Source: Candidatus Scatomorpha intestinavium (lineage in GTDB: Bacteria; Bacillota; Clostridia; Oscillospirales; Oscillospiraceae). From it: a stretch of DNA of 49,303 nucleotides. A program made the translations under genes and the position numbers. The stretch spans positions 1 to 49,303 of the forward strand of contig DVGA01000042.1 in the NCBI GenBank assembly GCA_018712985.1, read 5' to 3'. Every line of letters starts with the position of its first letter. Position 1 is the stretch's first letter. The notes under the pieces are model-generated. The model was not told the DNA's origin. It worked only from the letters and a program-made list of their open reading frames with translations, and searched no databases. Shown here in pieces: positions 6,587 through 14,475 of this stretch.

Positions 6587-7755
6587 GGCCGCGCCGCCCC
6601 GCTCTCTCTCGCCGCGGCGGCAACAGCGGCGGCCACCGCGTCCGCCACACGGCCGTCAAAGGCGTCAGGTATTATCCTCATCGGCGAGAGCTCGTCCGCC
6701 GCTATGAGCCCGGCGAGCGCGTCCACCGCCGCGGCCTTCATGGCCGTGTTTATGTCCCGCGCGCGGACGGAGAGCGAGCCGCGGAACACGCCCGGGAAGG
6801 CGAGCACGTTGTTTATCTGGTTAGGATAGTCGCTCCGCCCGGTCCCGATGACGTACGCCCCGGCGGCGAGTGCCTCGTCGTAGGGTATCTCCGGCGTCGG
6901 GTTCGCCATGGCGAAGACTATGGGCAGCTCCGCCATGGAGCGCACCATGTCCCCGGTGACAACGTTGCCGGAGGAGACGCCGATAAACACGTCCGCCCCG
7001 CGCAGCGCGGCTGCGAGCGGGCCGGACACGCGCCGCGGGTTCGTTTTCTCCGCGAGGGCGGCCTTATGAGCCGTCAGCCCCTCGCGGCCGGGATACAGCG
7101 CCCCGCGCCTGTCACAGACCGTGACGTCCCCCGCGCCGAGACTGAGCAGCATGTTCGTTATCGCCGTCCCGGCCGCGCCGGGGCCGTTCAGGACTATCCG
7201 CGCATCTTCAAGCGACTTCCCGGCCACCTTCAGCGCGTTTTTCAGCGCGGAGGCGACGACTATGGCCGTGCCGTGCTGGTCGTCGTGGAAAACGGGTATG
7301 TCCAGCGCGCTCTCCAGAGCGGACTCGATCTCGAAGCACTTCGGCGCGGCGATGTCCTCAAGGTTTATCCCCCCGTACGCCGGGGCGATGGCCTTCACGG
7401 CCGCGATTATCTCCTCCGGCGTGTGCACGTCGAGGCAGATGGGCACGGCGTCCACTCCTCCGAACTCCTTGAAGAGCAGCGCCTTGCCCTCCATCACCGG
7501 CAGGGCGGCGAGCGGCCCGATGTCGCCGAGGCCGAGCACGGCGGAGCCGTCCGTCACCACGGCGACCATGCTGCCCTTTGAGGTGTACTCATACGCCGCG
7601 GCCGGGTCGGCGGCGATGCGCCGGCAGGGCTCGGCCACGCCGGGGGTGTACGCCGTGGAGAGGTCGTCGCGCGTTTTCACGCCCACCTTGCCCCTTATCT
7701 CTATCTTTCCGCGGTGCTCGCTGTGCATTTTCAGCGCGGCGGCGTTGTAATCCAT
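6583..7755 (-). CDS. NAD(P)-dependent malic enzyme
   Basis: A 390-residue short-type malic enzyme. Features are Y-T-P-G-V-A-E-P (near residue 40), the K-G-S-M-V-A-V-V-T-D-G-S-A-V-L-G-L-G-D-I-G block, the metal-binding F-H-D-D-Q-H-G-T-A and the nucleotide-binding N-G-P-G-A-A-G-T-A. It oxidatively decarboxylates malate to pyruvate, or the reverse. The open frame allows an ATG at 7764, but AAGGAG directly touches it. The ATG at 7755 has the usual 9-base spacing and is preferred. The gene follows rluD and is coupled to the fumarase subunits. Cofactor preference cannot be told by eye. Confidence 0.88.
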   Translation of the reverse strand: MDYNAAALKMHSEHRGKIEIRGKVGVKTRDDLSTAYTPGVAEPCRRIAADPAAAYEYTSKGSMVAVVTDGSAVLGLGDIGPLAALPVMEGKALLFKEFGGVDAVPICLDVHTPEEIIAAVKAIAPAYGGINLEDIAAPKCFEIESALESALDIPVFHDDQHGTAIVVASALKNALKVAGKSLEDARIVLNGPGAAGTAITNMLLSLGAGDVTVCDRRGALYPGREGLTAHKAALAEKTNPRRVSGPLAAALRGADVFIGVSSGNVVTGDMVRSMAELPIVFAMANPTPEIPYDEALAAGAYVIGTGRSDYPNQINNVLAFPGVFRGSLSVRARDINTAMKAAAVDALAGLIAADELSPMRIIPDAFDGRVADAVAAAVAAAARESGAARP

Positions 7756-7768
7756 TTTCAGCATCTCC

Positions 7769-8695
7769 TTATCCGATTTCCGGCCCGAGCCGGGCGAGGA
7801 CCGCCCGGAAATACTCCGGCAGCTCCGTCGTGAAGCTCATGCGCTCGAGCGTCCTCGGGTGCGTGAATTCAATCGTCCTCGCATGCAGGCACTGGCCCGT
7901 CAGGCCCTTTTCCGGCTTTTTTGCGCGGGAATAGAGCTCATCGCCGAGCAGCGGGTGGCCTATATACGCCATGTGGACGCGGATCTGGTGCGTCCGCCCC
8001 GTCTCCAGCCGGCAGCGGACGTGCGTATAGCCCTCATACCTGGCTATGACCTCCCAGTGCGTCACCGCGGCACGCGAATTGCGCTCGGTGACGGCCATCT
8101 TCTTGCGGTCCGTGGGGCAGCGGCCTATGGGCGCGTCAACAGTCCCGGCGTCGTCCCGGAAGCGCCCGCGGGCCACGGCCTCGTACACTCGGCTCAGGCT
8201 GTGGTCGGCGAGCTGGGCGGAGAGGCCGAGGTGAGCGAAGTCGTTCTTCGCCGCCACTATCAGCCCGGAGGTGTCACGGTCTATCCGGTGCACGATGCCG
8301 GGGCGCAGCTCGCCCCCGATCCCGGAGAGCGAATCCGCGCAGTGGTTCATCAGCGCGTTCACCAGCGTCCCGTCCGGGTGCCCCGGCGCGGGGTGAACCA
8401 CCATGCCCCTCGGCTTGTTCACCACGATGAGGTCGGAGTCTTCGTACACCACGTCTATCGCTATGTCCTGCGGCTCCGGCGCGCCGGCGGCCTCCGTCTC
8501 CGGCAGCTCCACGATGTATTCCGAGCCCGCGCGGGTGCGCGCGCTTTTTTTTACGCTCGCGCCGTCCGACGTGACAAGCCCGGACTCTATCAGCCGCTGC
8601 GCGGCGGAGCGCGTGAGCCCCTCCACACAGCGCGAGAGGAGAGCGTCGATCCTCTCGCCGCTCTCCTGTGCCGTTACAGATATTTTCCCGCTCAT
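7769..8695 (-). CDS. rluD: Ribosomal large subunit pseudouridine synthase, RluA/RluD family
   Basis: A 308-residue protein with an N-terminal S4 RNA-binding domain (E-R-I-D-A-L-L-S through about residue 75). The RluA-type catalytic domain follows, with the motif H-R-I-D-R-D-T-S-G whose second Asp is the nucleophile. The G-R-T-H-Q-I-R-V-H block follows near residue 235. It converts specific uridines of structured RNA, usually helix 69 of 23S rRNA, to pseudouridine. Its ATG overlaps the lspA stop (ATGA). The lspA-rluD pairing is common in Gram-positive bacteria and supports the RluD assignment over RluA or RluC. Confidence 0.88.
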   Translation of the reverse strand: MSGKISVTAQESGERIDALLSRCVEGLTRSAAQRLIESGLVTSDGASVKKSARTRAGSEYIVELPETEAAGAPEPQDIAIDVVYEDSDLIVVNKPRGMVVHPAPGHPDGTLVNALMNHCADSLSGIGGELRPGIVHRIDRDTSGLIVAAKNDFAHLGLSAQLADHSLSRVYEAVARGRFRDDAGTVDAPIGRCPTDRKKMAVTERNSRAAVTHWEVIARYEGYTHVRCRLETGRTHQIRVHMAYIGHPLLGDELYSRAKKPEKGLTGQCLHARTIEFTHPRTLERMSFTTELPEYFRAVLARLGPEIG

Positions 8696-9597
8696 TTTGA
8701 GCCGAACTCCGCCAGGATGTCCTCAAGCGAGAACTCCTCGCCGTCCTTTTTCTGGCTCCCGGCCGGCTTTTTCTCCGCCGGGGGCGCGCTTGCCGCCGCC
8801 TTTTCCCACTCGGCGAAGGGGTCGGCCTGGGCCGGGGCCTGGGGCGCCGGCCTTGATGCGGCCTCGCTCCGCGTCCCCGCCGCGGCCTGCGCCGCGGACG
8901 CGGGGCGCGCCGGGGCCTTCCGGGGCGCTTCGCTGCGCTCCGCCGCCGCCTCGCCGGCCTTGCGCGGGGTATAGGTCCGCGCGTCGTCCTTCGCGCGCTC
9001 AAAGCGCGCCGGGGCCGGGCGCTCCTCGCGCTCCGCCGCGCTCTCTCCGCCGCGCGGGCGGGCCTTTGCCGCCGCGCCGCGGGCGGATTTGGCTTTCCGG
9101 CGGCTGTGAGCGCCGGAGGCCTCCGCTTCCGCTGCCTCCGCCTTCTTTCCGCTTCCGCTGAAGATGATATACAGGCAGAAGAGCACTCCGCAGCAGGATA
9201 TGAACATGTCCGCCACGTTGAATATGGCGTAGTTCATAAATTCGAGCTTGAACATGTCCACGACATAGCCAAAGAGCACGCGGTCGATGCAGTTGCCGAT
9301 CGCGCCGGCGAGCACGCCCACCATGGCCCAGCGGCCGATGGCGTGCTGTATCAGGCCCTTTTTCAGCGCATAGACGGCGAAGGCGGTGAAAACCACCGCT
9401 ATGGCCACGAAGGCCCAGCGCCAGTCGCCGCTGTCGAGTATGCCGAAGGCGGCGCCGGAGTTGTGGATGTTCACAAGGCTGACGATGCCCGGTATCAGCT
9501 CGCGCGAGCCGGTGTTCAGCACGATGTTAATTGTCACCCAGTATTTCAGCCACTGGTCCAGTATCAGCACGAGGACCACTGCCAGAGCGTAATACAT
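8692..9597 (-). CDS. lspA: Signal peptidase II with long low-complexity C-terminal extension
   Basis: Residues 1-150 are a complete LspA: four membrane segments, N-x-G-A-A-F-G (46-52) and the aspartyl protease pair D105 (G-N-C-I-D-R) and D130 (F-N-V-A-D). The enzyme cleaves lipoprotein signal peptides in the membrane. Residues 151-301 are unusual: an Ala/Arg/Lys/Glu/Pro-rich, probably disordered cytoplasmic tail ending in a conserved-looking acidic helix, E-F-S-L-E-D-I-L-A-E-F-G-S-K. Usual LspA length is about 150-170. A GGGAGG lies about 9 bases before the ATG, and a GC hairpin (9618-9636) sits just upstream. Several lipoproteins in the window are its probable substrates. Confidence 0.9.
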   Translation of the reverse strand: MYYALAVVLVLILDQWLKYWVTINIVLNTGSRELIPGIVSLVNIHNSGAAFGILDSGDWRWAFVAIAVVFTAFAVYALKKGLIQHAIGRWAMVGVLAGAIGNCIDRVLFGYVVDMFKLEFMNYAIFNVADMFISCCGVLFCLYIIFSGSGKKAEAAEAEASGAHSRRKAKSARGAAAKARPRGGESAAEREERPAPARFERAKDDARTYTPRKAGEAAAERSEAPRKAPARPASAAQAAAGTRSEAASRPAPQAPAQADPFAEWEKAAASAPPAEKKPAGSQKKDGEEFSLEDILAEFGSK

Positions 9598-9617
9598 TTG
9601 CGCTTGCCTCCCTTTTC

Positions 9618-9636
9618 GGCGCCCGGGGCGGGCGCC
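9618..9636 (-). other. GC-rich hairpin before the lspA ribosome binding site
   Basis: A perfect 7-bp stem, GGCGCCC/GGGCGCC, with a 5-base loop lies in the 52-base gap between ileS and lspA, 5 to 10 bases upstream of the lspA Shine-Dalgarno. No U-tract follows, so it is more likely an mRNA stability or processing structure than a terminator. Confidence 0.35.
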
Positions 9637-9649
9637 TGGGCAGATACGT

Positions 9650-12454
9650 TTATTTCTTTATGGCCGCCGCGCAGCGGGGGCAGAGCTCGGGGTGCTCGCT
9701 GTCGGAGCCGATGCCGGCGTCATGCGTCCAGCAGCGCGGGCACCTGGGCAGTTCGCTGGGCTCGACCTTTATGGTGATGCCCGGCATCTCCTCGCCGGCG
9801 AAGCCGCCCCCGGCGTCCCCCTCGGAGAGCTCGGAGACTATGCAGAGCTTGTCGAGCTGCGCGTCCTTCACGCTGTCCCAGGCGGCGCGCGCCTCCTCGG
9901 AGACGGAGACGGTGACCTTGGCGTCCAGCGGCTTGCCGATGAGCTTTTCCGCGCGGGCGAGCTCAAGGGCCTTGTTCACATCGTCGCGGATGCGCATGAG
10001 GTTGTCCCACTTCAGCTCCGCCTCGGCGCTGAGCCTGCGCGCGCTGTCGCACTCGGGCATGTCGTTGAGCATGACGTGGCGCGCATCCGCGCCCTTGGTG
10101 TGCGGCATGGCCTGCCAGATCTCGTTGGAGGTGAAGGCCAGCAGCGGCGCGAGCAGGCGCACCATGGCGTCCAGGATGGTGTAGATCGCAGTCTGGGCGC
10201 TGCGGCGGGAGAGGCTGTCCTCGCCGTCGCAATAGAGGCGGTCCTTTATAACGTCGAGATAGAAGTTGGACATATCCAGCACGCAGAAGCTGTGGACGGA
10301 GCTCGTCACGGTGAAGAACTCATAGCGCTCATACGCCGCAAGGCAGCGCTCGATGAGCTTGTCGAGCCTTGAGAGCGCCCAGCGGTCGAGCTCGGGCATG
10401 TCCTCAAGCGCCACGGCGTCCTTATCCGGGTCAAAGCCGTTGAGGTTGCCGAGGATATAGCGCGCAGTGTTGCGTATCTTGAGATATTTGTCGGAGAGCT
10501 GCTTGAATATGGCGTCCGAGCAGCGCACGTCGAGCCGGTAGTCCGTGCTTGCGGCCCAGAGCCTGATGAGGTCCGCGCCGTACTTCGGGATGAGCTCGTC
10601 GGGGTAAACGCCGTTGCCGAGGCTCTTGTGCATGGCCCTGCCCTCGCCGTCGACGGTCCAGCCGTGGCAGAGGCAGGAGGTATACGGCGCCGCGCCCTTC
10701 ACGGCCACGCCCACGAGCAGGCTGCTCTGGAACCAGCCGCGGAACTGGTCGCCGCCCTCGAGATACATCTCGGCGGGCCAGCGGCCCGGGCTGTCGAGCT
10801 CCATGGAGGCGATATGCGTGCTGCCGGAGTCGAACCAGCCGTCCAGCGTGTCGGTCTCCTTGGTGAAGCTCTTGCCGCCGCAGTGCGGGCAGGCATAGCC
10901 TTCGGGCAGAAGGTCCACGGCGTCCAGCTCGAACCAGGCATTGGAGCCGCGCTGGCGGAAGATGTCGTACACGGACTTTATTGTCTCGTCCGTGCAGACG
11001 GGCTTGCCGCAGTCGGCGCAGTAGAAAACGGGTATCGGCAGCCCCCAGCGGCGCTGGCGGGAGATGCACCAGTCGGAGCGCTCGCGGATCATGGCTATCA
11101 TGCGGTCGTGGCCCCATTCGGGCATCCACTTAACGTTGTCGCAGGCGGCGCAGGCCTCGTCCTTGAAGGCGTCCACCGAGCAGAACCACTGGTCGGTCGC
11201 GCGGTAGAGTATGGGGCTCTTGCAGCGCCAGCAGTGCGCGTACTGGTGGATGATGTCCTCGGAGGCATAGAGCGCGCCGCAGTCCTGCAGGTCGGCGAAG
11301 ATGGCTTCGTTGGCCTCGTCGGTGGTCAGGCCGCAGTACTTCCCGGCCTCCTCGTTCATGCGGCCGTGGTCGTCCACGGGGACGGTCATGCCGATGTGCA
11401 CCTTGCCCTCGGCGTCGTACTTGCGGCAGATCTCATAGTCCTCCTGGCCGTGGCCCGGCGCGGTGTGTACGCAGCCGGTGCCGGCGTCCAGCGTGACGTG
11501 GTCGCCGAGGATGATGATGCTGTCGCGGCCGATCAGCGGGTGGGTGGCGGTCATGAATTCGAACTCCGCGCCCTTCATCTCGGCAAGGACCTCGAAGCCC
11601 TCCACCTTGCCCACCTCGGCCACGCGGGCCATGAGCTCCTTGGCAATGATATACACTTCCCCGTTCGGGGCCTTGGCGAGGACGTAGTCGAAGTCGGGCC
11701 CGAGGCAGATGGCGAGGTTGCCGGGGATGGTCCAGGTCGTGGTGGTCCAGATGAGGAAATAGAGGCTGTTCAGGTCGCAGTATTTGCCGAGCTTGCCGTG
11801 GTCGTCCTTGATCTTGAACTTGACGTAGATGGACTTGCAGGGGTCCTCGGCGTACTCGATCTCGGCCTCGGCGAGGGCTGTCTCGTCGTGCGGGCACCAG
11901 TAGACCGGCTTCTTGCCGCGGTAGATATAGCCCTTCTTGTACATCTCGCCGAAGATGCGGATCTCCTCCGCCTCGAACTTCGGGTCCATGGTGAGATAGG
12001 GGTGGTCCCACTCGCCGAGGCAGCCGAGGCGCTTGAACTGGTCGCGCTGCACGTCCACATAATGCTGCGCGAACTCGTGGCAGGCGTCGCGGAATTCGGC
12101 GGTGGTCATCTCCTTGTGGTTGAGCTTCTGCTCCTTGATGATTGCGCTCTCGATGGGCATCCCGTGGTTGTCCCAGCCGGGGTAGTATATGGCGTTATAG
12201 CCGGACATGGACTTATAGCGCGTTATGAAGTCCTTCAGGCACTTGTTCAGCGCGGTGCCCATGTGGATCATGCCGTTGGAGAACGGGGGGCCGTCGTGCA
12301 GGTTGAAAACGGGCCTGCCCTCGTTCTTTTTCAGCATCTCGTGGTAGAGGTCGAGGTCGTACCACTCTTTAAGCATGTCGGGCTCGCGCTTGGGCAGCGC
12401 GGCACGCATGGGAAAGTCTGTTTTCGGAAGGTTTACCGTGGAATTGTAGTCCAT
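9650..12454 (-). CDS. ileS: Isoleucyl-tRNA synthetase
   Basis: A 934-residue class I synthetase. The HIGH-type motif is H-M-G-T (64-67) within P-P-F-S-N-G. The CP1 editing domain is present (T-T-T-W-T-I-P-G-N-L-A near residue 240). W-C-I-S-R-Q-R-R-W-G precedes the KMSKS loop, which here reads A-M-H-K-S-L-G-N, a variant with His in place of Ser. The C-terminus has a zinc finger C-P-R-C ... C-P-R-C. It charges tRNA-Ile and edits Val-tRNA-Ile. It lies between divIVA and lspA, the usual Gram-positive order. Only 82 bases separate it from divIVA, too short for a T-box leader, so it is probably expressed with the division genes. Confidence 0.95.
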   Translation of the reverse strand: MDYNSTVNLPKTDFPMRAALPKREPDMLKEWYDLDLYHEMLKKNEGRPVFNLHDGPPFSNGMIHMGTALNKCLKDFITRYKSMSGYNAIYYPGWDNHGMPIESAIIKEQKLNHKEMTTAEFRDACHEFAQHYVDVQRDQFKRLGCLGEWDHPYLTMDPKFEAEEIRIFGEMYKKGYIYRGKKPVYWCPHDETALAEAEIEYAEDPCKSIYVKFKIKDDHGKLGKYCDLNSLYFLIWTTTTWTIPGNLAICLGPDFDYVLAKAPNGEVYIIAKELMARVAEVGKVEGFEVLAEMKGAEFEFMTATHPLIGRDSIIILGDHVTLDAGTGCVHTAPGHGQEDYEICRKYDAEGKVHIGMTVPVDDHGRMNEEAGKYCGLTTDEANEAIFADLQDCGALYASEDIIHQYAHCWRCKSPILYRATDQWFCSVDAFKDEACAACDNVKWMPEWGHDRMIAMIRERSDWCISRQRRWGLPIPVFYCADCGKPVCTDETIKSVYDIFRQRGSNAWFELDAVDLLPEGYACPHCGGKSFTKETDTLDGWFDSGSTHIASMELDSPGRWPAEMYLEGGDQFRGWFQSSLLVGVAVKGAAPYTSCLCHGWTVDGEGRAMHKSLGNGVYPDELIPKYGADLIRLWAASTDYRLDVRCSDAIFKQLSDKYLKIRNTARYILGNLNGFDPDKDAVALEDMPELDRWALSRLDKLIERCLAAYERYEFFTVTSSVHSFCVLDMSNFYLDVIKDRLYCDGEDSLSRRSAQTAIYTILDAMVRLLAPLLAFTSNEIWQAMPHTKGADARHVMLNDMPECDSARRLSAEAELKWDNLMRIRDDVNKALELARAEKLIGKPLDAKVTVSVSEEARAAWDSVKDAQLDKLCIVSELSEGDAGGGFAGEEMPGITIKVEPSELPRCPRCWTHDAGIGSDSEHPELCPRCAAAIKK

Positions 12455-12499
12455 TGTCTGTCTATCTCCCTCGTCTTTGTTGTCTTAATAAAAGCGCTC

Positions 12500-12526
12500 G
12501 CGGGGCTGCGCCGCCGCGCGCCCCGC
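12500..12526 (-). terminator. Possible weak terminator or attenuator between divIVA and ileS
   Basis: In the minus-strand direction GCGGGGC and GCCCCGC form a 7-bp stem around a 13-base loop, followed by GAGCGCTTTTATT. The U-tract is 6 bases away from the stem, so termination would be partial at best. An extended pairing of the flanking AAAGCG/CGCTTT brings the T-run closer. Confidence 0.35.
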
Positions 12527-12536
12527 TTTAGGTGCC

Positions 12537-13163
12537 TCAGCCCTGTCCCCCGATGGAGAAGAGGTGCGTCACATCGTCGGCCGGGGTCTGCGAGCCGCCT
12601 TTGCCCAGCTCCGGGCTTATGTCTATTCGCGGGTCGGGCTCGTCCGGCATCCGGGCGACGGAGGCCTCTATGCTCTTTACCGCCGCGTCCACCGCGCGGT
12701 CGTCCCCCTGCGCGGGCAGCGCGGAGGAGGCGCGGTCCAGATAGTCGAGCTGGCGGGAGCACAGCGCCCTCGCCTCCTCGAAAAACCTGGCGAAAGACGC
12801 CTTGGCGTCCTTCAGCCGCTGCTGTTCGCGCTCGGTCTCGTTCCTGATGGCCTCCAGTCCGCTCCTTGCGGCAGTCTCGGCGTCGGCCAGGGTCTTTTCC
12901 GCACGAGCCCTCGCGTCCGCCTCGATCTGGGCGGAGAGCTTCTGCGCGCTGAGCAGCGTGAGGCGCATGGCGTCCTCGCTGGCGCGGTACTCTTCTATTT
13001 TGTCCACAAGGACCTTCATCTTGGCCTTGAGCGTCGCATTTTCCTTCTGGACGTTCTCGAGCTCCACAGCGGCGTCCTCGAGGAAGTCGTCAACGTCGCC
13101 CATGTCGTAGCCGCCGAAAACGGCCTTTTCAAAAGTTCTCTCTCTGATATCCTGGGGAGTCAT
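12537..13163 (-). CDS. divIVA: DivIVA-domain cell division protein
   Basis: A 208-residue protein starting M-T-P-Q-D-I-R-E-R-T-F-E-K-A-V-F-G-G-Y-D-M-G-D-V-D-D-F-L, the DivIVA membrane-binding N-domain. A long coiled coil (about residues 30-140) and a flexible tail follow. DivIVA proteins mark curved membrane at division sites and poles and recruit partners. It sits 38 bases downstream of sepF and upstream of ileS, the standard dcw-distal order in Firmicutes. The tail ends in D-V-T-H-L-F-S-I-G-G, a short motif of unknown role. Confidence 0.9.
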   Translation of the reverse strand: MTPQDIRERTFEKAVFGGYDMGDVDDFLEDAAVELENVQKENATLKAKMKVLVDKIEEYRASEDAMRLTLLSAQKLSAQIEADARARAEKTLADAETAARSGLEAIRNETEREQQRLKDAKASFARFFEEARALCSRQLDYLDRASSALPAQGDDRAVDAAVKSIEASVARMPDEPDPRIDISPELGKGGSQTPADDVTHLFSIGGQG

Positions 13164-13201
13164 ATCAGTTATCTCCTTCCCTTGCCTCGAAAATCGGCCC
13201 C

Positions 13202-13726
13202 TTAGAATGTGAAGCCGCTGTTTTCTATTTCATCCGCGAGGTCGCCCGTGAGCCCGACGCTGCACGGGGTTATCAAGAACGTGTCCGATGAGACACGTTT
13301 CAGATTCCCCTCCTGTACATACGCCGCGCCGGACAGGAAGTCAACCAGCCTTCTCGCCGTGACCTTGTCCGCCGCCTCAAGGTTGAGCACAACCGTGTGC
13401 TTCTGCCGGAGGTGGTCGGCTATCTCCGCCGCCTCCTCAAACTTCGCGGGCTTTACAAGCACCACCTGCTGCTGGCTCGAGCCGATGTTCACCACGCGGC
13501 TGGAACCCTTAGCCGCGCGCTCACGCCGCGGCGCCGGGTGGTTCACGCGCTGGACGGGCGCGCCGGAATAGGCGGAGCTGTCCCCGCCCTCGTCGAAGAA
13601 GCTTGTCCTGCCGTCCTGGGCTCCCTCTCCGTCCTGGCCGGAGACCGGCACCTCCCCCTCCGAGAAAAATTCGTCCTCGTCGTCGTAGGGACGGGTAAGT
13701 TTTTTCAGTTCATCAAAAAAGCCCAT
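13202..13726 (-). CDS. sepF: Cell division protein SepF
   Basis: A 174-residue SepF. It has an N-terminal amphipathic membrane anchor (M-G-F-F-D-E-L-K-K-L), an acidic and flexible linker (about 15-80) and the conserved C-terminal domain. That domain includes V-V-L-V-K-P-A-K-F-E-E-A, V-V-L-N-L and R-R-L-V-D-F-L-S-G-A-A-Y, ending D-T-F-L-I-T-P. SepF bundles FtsZ filaments and tethers the Z-ring. The start lies 3 bases after the yggS stop. Confidence 0.93.
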   Translation of the reverse strand: MGFFDELKKLTRPYDDEDEFFSEGEVPVSGQDGEGAQDGRTSFFDEGGDSSAYSGAPVQRVNHPAPRRERAAKGSSRVVNIGSSQQQVVLVKPAKFEEAAEIADHLRQKHTVVLNLEAADKVTARRLVDFLSGAAYVQEGNLKRVSSDTFLITPCSVGLTGDLADEIENSGFTF

Positions 13727-13729
13727 GTG

Positions 13730-14434
13730 TCACCCTTCTCCAGTTGAAGCGCTCGTGCCGTAATTCCGCGGCCCGAAGATGGCGGAGCCGACGCGGACCA
13801 TGTTAGCGCCCTCTCTTATGGCATCCTCGAAATCGCCGCTCATGCCCATGGACAAAAAGTCCATGCTGACATTATCGTATTTTTTTGCCCCGATGTCAAC
13901 ATAAAGCTCGCGCATCGCGGCAAAATATGGCCTCGATGCGCCGGGAATTTCTGCCGCGGGCGGTATGGCCATGAGCCCGCGGACCCTCACGGCGGACAAT
14001 GTGCCACAAAATTCCAGTGCCGCCGGCAGGGCCGCGGGGTCAAAGCCGCTCTTGGCCGCCTCGCCGCCTATGTTCACCTCGAGCAGCACGTCCTGGGTGA
14101 CGCCCAGCTTCAGAGCCCTGGCGTCAATAAGGCGCAGCAGCTCCTCGGAGTCCACGGACTCGATCAGATCCGCGACGCCGACGAGGTATTTTATCTTGTT
14201 TTTCTGCAGGTGGCCGATAAAATGCAGCGGCGCACCGGCGTACGCCCCCTGGGCATTCTTCTCCACCAGCTCCTGCACGCGGTTTTCGCCGCAGGCGTCC
14301 ACCCCGGCGGCTATGGCCTCGCGCACGGCCTCCGCCCCGTTCATCTTGCTCGCTGCCACGAGCAGCACGCGCCTGTCCCCGGCCGCCGCGGCGATCCGGG
14401 AGCGGATGGCGGCGACATTTTCAGCTATCGACAT
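13730..14434 (-). CDS. yggS: PLP homeostasis protein, YggS/PROSC family
   Basis: A 234-residue single-domain PLP-binding protein. The Lys that binds pyridoxal phosphate is in L-V-A-A-S-K (near residue 30). The signatures G-E-N-R-V-Q-E-L, H-F-I-G-H-L-Q-K-N-K, S-M-G-M-S-G-D-F and R-V-G-S-A-I-F-G are all present. It buffers cellular PLP and has no known catalytic activity. Its position directly before sepF is the usual one in Gram-positive dcw clusters. Confidence 0.93.
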   Translation of the reverse strand: MSIAENVAAIRSRIAAAAGDRRVLLVAASKMNGAEAVREAIAAGVDACGENRVQELVEKNAQGAYAGAPLHFIGHLQKNKIKYLVGVADLIESVDSEELLRLIDARALKLGVTQDVLLEVNIGGEAAKSGFDPAALPAALEFCGTLSAVRVRGLMAIPPAAEIPGASRPYFAAMRELYVDIGAKKYDNVSMDFLSMGMSGDFEDAIREGANMVRVGSAIFGPRNYGTSASTGEG

Positions 14435-14475
14435 ATATCATACCCTCTTTTTATATACTGGGCCGAATATCGACT

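Noticed and set aside
5181-6659. 492-codon minus-strand frame starting at 6659
   Set aside because: Only its last part is real (the fumarase beta subunit, from GTG 5747). The rest is the alpha gene read out of frame.
10600-10640. IleS A-M-H-K-S-L-G-N loop as a damaged KMSKS motif
   Set aside because: The second Lys-Ser and flanking G-N are intact, and variant loops of this type occur in functional IleS; all other domains are complete.
12455-12536. T-box riboswitch before ileS
   Set aside because: The gap is only 82 bases and lacks the T-box sequence and specifier stem.
10628-12847. 739-codon open frame on the plus strand
   Set aside because: Antisense to ileS and divIVA; composition rich in His, Val, Ala and Gly without any domain. 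High-GC shadow frame.
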